DNA from: Halanaerobiales bacterium
GTDB lineage: Bacteria; Bacillota_F; Halanaerobiia; DY22613
DNA: 10,467 bases
Assembly: GCA_023128035.1 (NCBI GenBank)
Contig: JAGMES010000149.1
Coordinates: forward strand, 1-10,467
Reading direction: 5' to 3'
Below are positions 1-8,300 of this stretch, piece after piece. A program made the position numbers and the translations under genes. The notes beneath the pieces were generated by a model. The model was not told where the DNA came from and made no database searches. It saw nothing but the letters and a program-made list of their open reading frames with translations. How positions within the stretch are numbered: position 1 is the stretch's first letter; each line of letters begins with the position of its first letter.

Positions 1-122
1 TTTACATTTCTTAATACTGCATTTATATCCTTAAAAAAGTGTTTTTTTATCCTTAAAAACTCTTCGAAAAAATTTATTTTCTTTTCTTCTGCTCTTTTTT
101 GTTTTCTAGTGTTTCTTTTCAT
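1..122 (-). CDS. N-terminus of a probable IS transposase (partial, runs off the left edge)
   Basis: Forty codons read leftward from an ATG at 122-120 with no stop before the window edge. The ribosome binding site is strong: GAGGGGG on the minus strand (134-128), 5 bases from the ATG. The peptide begins MKRNTRKQKRAEEKK, followed by an aromatic and charged helix (INFFEEFLRIKKHFF) and DINAVLRNV. A highly basic start followed by such a segment resembles the N-terminus of DDE-type transposases of Firmicute insertion sequences; this is recognition from memory, not a domain match. The catalytic DDE residues would lie outside the window. The gene is divergent from the membrane protein at 248, so 123-235 would hold both the IS end and that gene's promoter. 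I could not identify the terminal inverted repeat. Another small basic protein is possible. Confidence 0.5.
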   Translation of the reverse strand, partial: MKRNTRKQKRAEEKKINFFEEFLRIKKHFFKDINAVLRNV

Positions 123-196
123 AATAACCCCCTCATTTGGCTATAAATCAATATAGTATGATTAGTCCATAAAAATCTGAAATTAGTTACTTTTTG

Positions 197-225
197 TGGT
201 CAAATCATATATATTGAAGTAAAAT
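197..225 (+). promoter_or_regulatory. Candidate sigma-70/sigma-A promoter for the membrane protein gene
   Basis: TGGTCA (197-202, 4 of 6 matches to TTGACA) is separated by exactly 17 bases from TAAAAT (220-225, 5 of 6 matches to TATAAT). Transcription would start near 232, just before the GATGAGG ribosome binding site. This fits a translation start at 248 better than one at 236. In DNA this AT-rich such matches are common, so the call is weak. Confidence 0.3.
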
Positions 226-234
226 ATTATTTGC

Positions 235-241
235 GATGAGG
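235..241 (+). promoter_or_regulatory. Ribosome binding site that decides the start at 248
   Basis: GATGAGG lies 6 bases before the ATG at 248-250. The upstream in-frame ATG at 236 sits inside this site and has no purine-rich sequence of its own at a workable distance. I therefore prefer the shorter product. Confidence 0.6.
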
Positions 242-247
242 CATATA

Positions 248-1864
248 ATGGAACTTAATGTTAAGAGAGAAATATCTATATCTTTTAGGGTTTTATGCAT
301 TCTTTTAGCTATTTTAGGTTTAGGTTGGTTAGTCGCATCATACCTATTGGCAGAGATATCTTTATCTAACTTTACCAATGTTCTTTCCAGATTGGGAACT
401 GAGATTTTTGGTGCGATTTTCATTGGATTTTTTTTAGGCATAATCATTGATATTTATGTAAAGCGAATAATTGGTGATACTCCAGGAGAAATGTTAAGAA
501 AAAATAATATTAAAGAGATTTACTTTGCTAGAACAGATGCTCAAACGGAATTTAAAGAAATCATTAAAAATCCAAAGATTAAAAATGTATTTCTTATAGG
601 GATTTCACTGCGTGATTTTTTGGGAGGAGGAGGGAAACTGCTTGGTATATGGCGGATGATTGAGAAACGATTAAGAGAAGAGGAAAAAGGAGATTTTCCT
701 GAAAAAGATCGTTTACATGTAAAACTTCTTCTGTTAGATCCCAGATCCAGTGAGGGTAATTTTAGAAGAAATGTAGAAAAGAGTACCATTGGCCTAGAGG
801 GTCTTGATCAAGATGTAAATTGGGGATTAAATGAAGTTTATCGACTACAAGAAGAAGTTTATAATGGTCAACAACAGGATTTTTTAGAAGTGCGTCTTTA
901 TGAACATTGTTCTTTTAGTTTTATTTTTGCTACTGATAGTGAATTATATATTGAGCAATATAGTTATCGGAATCATAAGAAGTCAAATCCTTTACCACTT
1001 ATTAAGTACGAAACAGGAAATCCCCAATATCAAGAGTTATTTGACTCTGTAAATATTATTTGGGATCACGCTGAGCTGGAGAAAATATCGCCCTATTCAG
1101 TAAGTACATCAAGTGCTTTAGAGGAGGCACAAATAAAAAATATTTACAGAAGAGCTGAAAGAACATTACTCAGCCAAAGAGAACATGAGTGCATAAAATT
1201 AACAAAACCAGGTGAAGAGATAAAAATATTAGCTATAACAGGCAAGTTTTTTATTTCGCATCCTGTTTTCGAAGCACTTCGGATTAAAGCATGTCCACCA
1301 GAGAAGATTGAGCCTGTAAATATAAAATATGCTCTTTTGAACCCAATCTCACAGCAGGCTATCTTACGGGCGATTGCTGATAACTATCCAGCTACTGAAA
1401 TAACAAAAGCTTTGACTGAATGGTCGTGGGAAAAACATAAAGAATCAAGGCTTTATTTGGATATTCATATGGTAATTGACGAAATTTCAAGATGGAAAGA
1501 AAAAGGTTGTTCTTTTGAAATACATTTATGTTCTGGGATAATCAGTTGTTTTTTAATTTTAACGCCAACCGCAGCATTCGTTGAACAATATTTTTATGGA
1601 CGAAGTAAAAGATATGAAGAAGGTAATGTTTTGGGAGGAGAGTTTCCAGTATTTGAATATAAAATGTTAAATTCAGCAGTTGATAATACAATTGAACAAG
1701 AAGTTTTATCTTCTCATTTTAAGGTAATATGGGATGCCTATAGCATTGACGTAAAAGATTATAACAAAAATTATGAAGAGAAGGCATTTGAAGAAAGTTT
1801 GATTAAACTTCGAGCTGAAGTAAATCAAGTAAACTTTAGCAATAATAATTCGAAAACTGTTTAA
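248..1864 (+). CDS. Two-TM membrane protein with duplicated, catalytically degenerate PLD-like domains
   Basis: The product has 538 residues from the preferred ATG at 248; four more are possible from the ATG at 236. Two hydrophobic helices lie at about residues 15-35 and 51-70, joined by a short loop, and should leave a large cytosolic C-terminal part. That part holds two related units. Unit 1 (about 113-275) has a strand NVFLIGIS, then LLLLDP (160-165), EQYSY (236-240) and IIWD (270-273). Unit 2 (about 325-498) has IKILAITG, ALLNP (362-366), EQYFY (446-450) and VIWD (493-496). The order of strand, xLLxP, EQYxY and a terminal xIWD matches the PLD-like fold seen in some bacterial regulatory and sensor domains (DUF5919-like, from memory). 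No HxKxxxxD motif is present, so phosphodiesterase activity is not expected. I infer a membrane-tethered sensor or ligand-binding protein; its partner is unknown. It is probably monocistronic, because a terminator follows at 1977. No link to the NRPS is visible. Confidence 0.72.
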   Translation: MELNVKREISISFRVLCILLAILGLGWLVASYLLAEISLSNFTNVLSRLGTEIFGAIFIGFFLGIIIDIYVKRIIGDTPGEMLRKNNIKEIYFARTDAQTEFKEIIKNPKIKNVFLIGISLRDFLGGGGKLLGIWRMIEKRLREEEKGDFPEKDRLHVKLLLLDPRSSEGNFRRNVEKSTIGLEGLDQDVNWGLNEVYRLQEEVYNGQQQDFLEVRLYEHCSFSFIFATDSELYIEQYSYRNHKKSNPLPLIKYETGNPQYQELFDSVNIIWDHAELEKISPYSVSTSSALEEAQIKNIYRRAERTLLSQREHECIKLTKPGEEIKILAITGKFFISHPVFEALRIKACPPEKIEPVNIKYALLNPISQQAILRAIADNYPATEITKALTEWSWEKHKESRLYLDIHMVIDEISRWKEKGCSFEIHLCSGIISCFLILTPTAAFVEQYFYGRSKRYEEGNVLGGEFPVFEYKMLNSAVDNTIEQEVLSSHFKVIWDAYSIDVKDYNKNYEEKAFEESLIKLRAEVNQVNFSNNNSKTV

Positions 1865-2221
1865 GTAAAGCTAGAAACTAAGGCATGCCTCAGATTTGAT
1901 TCATGAGCTTACACTTGAGTACAGAATAAGCAAACAGTTAGTGAAATTATTTCGATTATTGATTAATGAAACTTGGGTAGACTTCAATAAAAAGAGGTCT
2001 ACTTTTTTAGTTTTAATAATTATGTCGAATTACGGAAAAAATTAGTAATGCAAAGTAATTTAGGTTTAGAAGGCTTTAGCTGAAATTTGACGAATAATTT
2101 ATATGTAATACCTGAAAAAACTTAAATAGGATATAAACCTGTAGATTAACACCAATAAACAAAATAGTAGAATCCACTAAAGTAGATTATGAAATAGAGT
2201 ACTAACGAAAGGGGTCAAAAA
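1865..2221 (+). other. Intergenic region between the membrane protein gene and the NRPS gene
   Basis: This 357-base gap holds the terminator at 1977-2008 and, at its end, the NRPS ribosome binding site AAAGGGG (2208-2214), 7 bases before the ATG. Between 2010 and 2200 there is AT-rich DNA with no open frame of note. The NRPS promoter should lie here, but I found no hexamer pair with proper spacing: TTGACG at 2087 and TAATAC at 2106 are only 13 bases apart. A small imperfect palindrome, TAGTAGAATCCACTA, sits at about 2166-2180 near the gene and could be a protein-binding site. Confidence 0.6.
1977..2008 (+). terminator. Rho-independent terminator after the membrane protein gene
   Basis: GTAGACTTC (1977-1985) pairs with GAGGTCTAC (1994-2002): nine base pairs including one G-U, around an 8-base A-rich loop, directly followed by six T (2003-2008). 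It lies 113 bases after the stop at 1864 and 213 bases before the NRPS start. It should therefore separate the two transcription units. A role as an attenuator in a long NRPS leader is possible but unsupported. Confidence 0.8.
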
Positions 2222-5200
2222 ATGGGTAGAATAAATAAAAAGGATATTGAAATGTTATATGCATTGACACCTATACAAGAAGGGATCCTTTTTCATTATT
2301 TAGAAAATCCTGATGGAGATATATATTTTGAACAACTATGTCTTCATATATCTGGTGAAGTTGATATTAATATCTTTAAAGCAGCATGGAATTTCGTTGC
2401 GGAAACAAATGAATTATTACGCACTGTATTTAGATGGAATCAAATAGAAAAACCTATTCAAATTATTTTGAAAGATACTAAGTTAGATGTTAGGTCATAT
2501 GATTTTGCTAATACATCCAATGAAAAATATGATCAATGGATAACGGAGATTTTAAGAAAAGATCGGGAGGAAAAATTTGATCTAGAGCAAGTTCCTTTTA
2601 GAGTTACATTATGTCAATTTGGCGAAGAGAAATTTGCATTAATAATCAGTCATCATCACATATTATATGATGGATGGAGTACTGGTATTATTTTAAAAGA
2701 GTTTTTTGATACATATAACAAACTAGCGAAGAATGAAGAGTTTGTAAAATTAAAGAAAAATAAATACTCAAGTTTTATCAAATGGTTGAAGAATCAAGAT
2801 TATAAACAAAATGAAACTTATTGGAAAGAATATTTAGATAATATAACTGTTCAACCTTTTCTTCCAGTAAAGTGCTCACGTAAAAAAGAGGAGAGAGCTA
2901 CAGAAATTACACAATATAAATTTTCTTTTACAGAAGATTTGACCAATGAGATAGAAAATTTTGTAAAGGAACAAAGTACTACTCTGGCAACTTTGTTATA
3001 CAGTGGTTGGGGAATATTATTACAGCGTTATAATAATATGAAAGATGTCATGTTTGGTACCACTGTTTCTGGAAGAAATGCTGATATTAATAACATAGAA
3101 GATATAGTAGGGTTGTTTATAAATACTTTACCTTTAAGAATAAATACAAATGCTAATAATACAGTTCTTGATTTATTAGATGATGTTAATCAATCTTTAA
3201 AGGAAAGAAAAAAGTTTGAGTCTACATCTTTGGTTGATATCAAGAGATATTGCGAAATCAATACTAGAGAAAATCTATTTGATTCAATTGTTGTTTTAGA
3301 AAATTATCCAATTGATAAAATTATAAAAGATGAAAATAATATAGTGTCATTCTTATCATATTCTATCTTTGAAGCGACAAACTTTGATTTGACAGTAAGT
3401 ATTACTACTCATGATAAGATTGAGGTTACTTTTATATATAATAATTCGTTATTTACAGATGAAACTATTACGAGAATCGCAAAGCATTATGAAATAATTA
3501 TTAATAAAATGATATCTGATTATAATAGCAAGATTGATGATATAGATATTTTGACAAATCAAGAGAGAGAACAGTTTTTGTTTGAATTTAATAATACCAG
3601 ATCTGATTATCCTAAAGACAAAACGATTCATGAGTTGTTCGAAGAACAGGTCGAAAAAAATACTAATAATGTAGCTGTCATATATGATGGAATGTCAATT
3701 ACATATAAAGAATTAAATGAAAAAGCTAATCAATTAGCAAGGGTTTTAAGAGAAAGTGGAGTTAAACCCGATACTTTTGTCGGGATTATGGTTGAACGCT
3801 CAATTGAGATGATGCTAGGAATTTTAGCAATATTAAAAAGTGGAGGAGCTTATGTACCGATTGATCCTCATTATCCGGCTCCGAGAATAAAATATATGCT
3901 TGATGATAGTAAAGCAAAGATATTACTTACACAAGAACGATTCTTAACTAAGATTAAAGAAGAATATAATGTTTTGAATTTGGAAGATAGAAGTTTATAT
4001 ACTGGTGACACAACAAATTTGGATAGAGTAAATACCTCCAAAGATTTAGCTTACTTAATCTATACATCTGGTTCAACAGGAAGACCCAAAGGTGTAATGA
4101 TAGAACATCATTCGGTACTCAATAGATTAAAATGGCAAGAGAAAAGATATCCTTTAAATAAAAATGATGTGATACTACAGAAAACACCTTATACATTTGA
4201 TGTATCAGTCTGGGAATTGTTTTTATGGGCAATTGCAGGTGTTAAAGTTTGTTTTTTGATTACTGAAGGAGAGAAAGATCCTGTGGTTATTGTTGATACC
4301 ATAGAAAGAGAACAAATTACCAGAATACATTTTGTGCCATCAATGTTAAATGTATTTTTAGAATATGTTGAGAGTGAAGGTGTTTTTGAAAAAATAAAAA
4401 GTTTAGAGCATGTTTTTGCCAGTGGTGAAGAACTAAAGGTTCAACATGTAGAAAAGTTTAATCAACTTTTGTACAAAAAGAATGGAATAAAATTGACAGA
4501 TTTATATGGGCCGACAGAGGCGACTGTTGAAGTATCTTATTTTGATTGTTACTTAGAGGAAAGCTATGAGGTAATTCCAATTGGAAAACCGATTAACAAT
4601 ACTAATTTATTGATTTTAGATAATAAGCAACGATTAGTACCCATTGGGGTAGCGGGTGAATTGTGTATTTCTGGAGTGGGATTGGCTAGAGGCTATTTAC
4701 ACCGTCCTGAATTGACAGAAGAAAAATTTATAGCCCATCCTTTTAATGAAGGCGAACGGTTGTATCGAACTGGAGATTTGGCTAGATGGCTTGCTGATGG
4801 AAATATTGAGTTTTTAGGTAGATTGGATTACCAAGTTAAAATCAGGGGATATAGAATAGAATTGGGCGAGATCCAGAGTAGATTAATGGAATTAGCTCAG
4901 ATCAAAGATGCAGTTGTGATCGATCGAACTGATAAAAATGGTGTGAAATATTTATGTGCATATGTTGTAGCAAGCGACAATATTGATGACTCTGAAATGA
5001 GAACTCAATTATCTCACAATTTACCTGAATATATGGTACCATCCTATTTTGTTCAGTTAGAAAAGATGCCGTTAAACCCCAACGGTAAAATAGATAGAAA
5101 AGCTTTACCTGATATTGAAGTTAATGTGGAAGAAAAATATGCTGGCCCGAGAAATGAAGTCGAAGAAAAGTTAGTTGAGATTTGGGCAAAAATTTTAGAT

Positions 5201-5380
5201 TTTGATAAAGATAAAATAGGGATTGATGCAAGCTTTTTAGAATTAGGTGGACATTCTTTAAAAGCGATTAGACTGGTCTCGAAGATGCATAAAGTATTTG
5301 ATGTAAAAATTCCAATGGCTGATATTTTTAAATTATCAACGATTAGAGGGTTGAGAGATTATATTGATAAAGCTAAAGAA
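2222..5380 (+). other. NRPS module 1 (docking helix, C1, A1, T1); A1 predicted serine
   Basis: The start MGRINKKDIEMLYALTPIQE matches the pattern of GrsB/TycB N-termini (basic helix, then D/E-MYxLTPMQEG), which hold the acceptor communication helix. The C1 opening LTPIQEGILFH and HHILYDGWS are of the type found where a D-residue chain is taken from an epimerising partner. A1 pocket residues, aligned by me to GrsA positions 235-331 and 517, are D660 V661 W664 H703 F732 S734 L761 V769 E770 K956. That reads DVWHFSLVEK, one conservative change from the well-known serine code DVWHFSLVDK. T1 carries LGGHS with the phosphopantetheine serine at residue 1012. Confidence 0.8.
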
Positions 5381-8300
5381 GATAAATATTTCTCTATTGA
5401 AGTAGCAGAGAAAAAGGACAATTATCAATTATCCTCAGCTCAAAAAAGAATCTATGTATTGCAGCAGATGGAAGTTGACAATACAAGCTACAATATGCCT
5501 TCAATGGTAGAATTAGAGGGAGAAATTGATATAGAAAAGTTTAAGCAAGCTTTTAATAGTTTAATTCAAAGGCAAGAAAATTTGAGATTATCATTTGAAC
5601 TCATTGATGGTGAGCCAGTCCAAAAAGTTCATGCAAATGTAGAGTTTGAAATAGAGTATTATGAATCTGGAGAAGATGTAGAAGTAATTATTGAAAAGTT
5701 TATTAGATCGTTTGATTTAGCATATCCTCCATTATTTAGAGTAGGTCTGATCAAAAAAGATGATACCCATCATCTACTGATGATTGATATGCATCATATT
5801 ATCTCTGATGGTGTGTCCATGGGGATATTGCAAAAAGAATTTATGGCTACATATGAAGGAAAGGATCTGCCTGATTTAAGAGTTCAATACAAGGATTTTT
5901 CTGAATGGCAGATAAAGAAGCGGGAAAGTGAAGAGATTAAAAATCAGGAAGAGTTTTGGGTAAATGAGTTTGCTGATGATATACCTATACTGAATTTGCC
6001 ATCTGATTATCTGCGCCCTACTCATCAGAGTTTTGCAGGTAACAGTATACATTTTGAGCTCACTAAAGAGGAAACTGGATTATTAAAAGAGATAGCATTG
6101 AAAGAAGAGACTACATTATTTATGGTATTACTTGCTTCCTTTAATCTTTTTTTAGCAAAAATCAGTGGTCAAGAAGATATCGTCATTGGAACGCCTGTCG
6201 CTGGTCGCAGACATACAGATCTTGATAATATTATTGGTATGTTTGTTAATACACTGGCGATTAGAAACTATCCAGTAGGTAACAAATCTTTTAGAGAATT
6301 TTTAAAAGAAGTAACTAAGAGGACATTTGAGATACTTGAAAATCAGGATTATCAGTTTGAAGATCTGGTAGACAAAGTTGTAAAAGATCGAGATGTTAGT
6401 CGAAATCCTCTCTTTGATGTAATGTTTGTATTACAGAATATGGACATTCCTGAATTAGAGATTACTGGATTAAAGCTCAAACCTTATGAGTATGACAATA
6501 AAATATCAAAGTTTGATCTGGGCTTATATGGAATAGAGGTTGAAGATCAGATTTTGTTTACTCTTGAATACTGCACAAAACTTTTTAAGGGAGAGACAAT
6601 TGAAAGATTTAAGGGATATTTTAGAAAAGTAATCATTGATATTATAAAAAATACTGATATAAAATTGTCAGATTTAGAATTGATCACTGAAGAAGAGAAA
6701 AGAAAGATATTGTTCGAATTTAATGATACAAGGGCCAGCTACCCAAATCAATGCGTATTCCACCAATTATTCGAAGAACAGGTCAATCAAACTCCTAATA
6801 AGCTGGCAGTGGTTTATAAAGACCAACAGATAACATATCAAGAATTAGATCAGAAGGCCAATCGTCTTGCTAGAAAATTGCGTGCTAATGGAGTTAAAAA
6901 CAATTCAATCGTTGGAATTATTATTGATCCTTCGATAGAGATGATTCTAGGAATCCTAGGGATCATCAAAGCTGGCGGAGCATATTTATCGATTGCTCCT
7001 GAAAACCCAGATGAACGTATTAAGTATCTACTTGATGATAGCAATTTACATATAGTACTAACTCAGACTGATTTAAAAATGAGATTAGAAAATGTGAAGT
7101 TCAGTGCAGAAGTCTTTGATCTTTTTGATGATGATATTTTTGACGAAGAATCTGAGCGGTTAGAGAATATTAATCAACCTAATGACTTAGCTTATGTTAT
7201 TTATACATCAGGTTCAACTGGAAAACCAAAGGGAGTCATGATAGAACATAAATCTTTGATTAACTTATGTTACTGGCATAATACTTATCATGGCGTAACA
7301 GAATCTGATCGAGTAGCCAAATATGCAGGTTTCGGATTTGATGCTTCGATTATGGAGACATTTCCATATTTGATTAAAGGAGCTTGTATCTATGTGTTGG
7401 AAAAAGATATCAAATTAGATATCAACAAATTAAATCAATATTATGAAGAAAATCAGATCACAATTGGCTTTTTACCAACAAAAATTTGTGAACAATTCAT
7501 GCACCTTGAGAATCATTCACTAAGAATAATGATCACAGGTGGCGAAAAATTAACTGATTTCAGTCAGAATGATTATAGGGTAGTTGACTACTATGGCCCT
7601 ACAGAAAATACTGTTGTGACGACAGCTTTCACAGTAGATAAGAAATACAAGAATATTCCAATTGGTAAACCGGTCTTTAACAATCAAATATATATTGTGG
7701 ACAAACATGGTCATTTACAGCCTATAGGTATCCCCGGGGAACTTTGTGTATCTGGTGATGGTTTAGCAAGGGGATATTTGAATCGTTCGGAATTGACGGC
7801 AGAAAAATTTGTATGCAATGTGATCCTTGATGATCCAATTGGTAGTCTTGTTAGTGATGAATCTGCGGAGAGGATGTATTTGACTGGAGATCTGGCCCGT
7901 TGGTTACCAGATGGGAATATAGAATTTTTGGGAAGAAAGGATCGTCAGGTAAAGATAAGAGGATGTAGAATTGAACTTGGAGAGATCGAAAATCAACTTA
8001 AAGAGATTGATTCTATCAAAGAAGCGATAGTTATTGATCAGAATAGTAGTAATAATGAAAAATATCTTGCAGCTTACATAGTCACAGATGAAGAGATTGA
8101 TGAGTCACATATCAGGCAAACTCTTTTAAAGGAATTACCAGATTATATGATTCCAGCATGCTTTGTGCGATTGGATGCTATACCTTTTACGCCAAATGGA
8201 AAAGTAGATCGTAAGGCTTTGCCAATACCAGAATTTAGTTCAAAAGAAGAGTTTGTAGCACCTAGAGGTGAACTAGAAGAACGGATTGCACGAATTTGGG

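Noticed and set aside
236..238. ATG at 236 as start of the membrane protein
   Set aside because: It overlaps the GATGAGG site that serves the ATG at 248 and has no ribosome binding site of its own.
205..789. Minus-strand open frames at 205-447 and 541-789
   Set aside because: They lie opposite the well-supported membrane protein gene, have no good ribosome binding site and show no recognisable protein features.
1865..2010. T-box or other riboswitch ahead of the terminator at 1977
   Set aside because: No T-box sequence (AGGGTGGnACCGCG) or other known riboswitch core is present; only the terminator hairpin can be supported.
2087..2111. TTGACG and TAATAC as an NRPS promoter
   Set aside because: The two hexamers are only 13 bases apart, and no better -10 lies at 16-18 bases from TTGACG.
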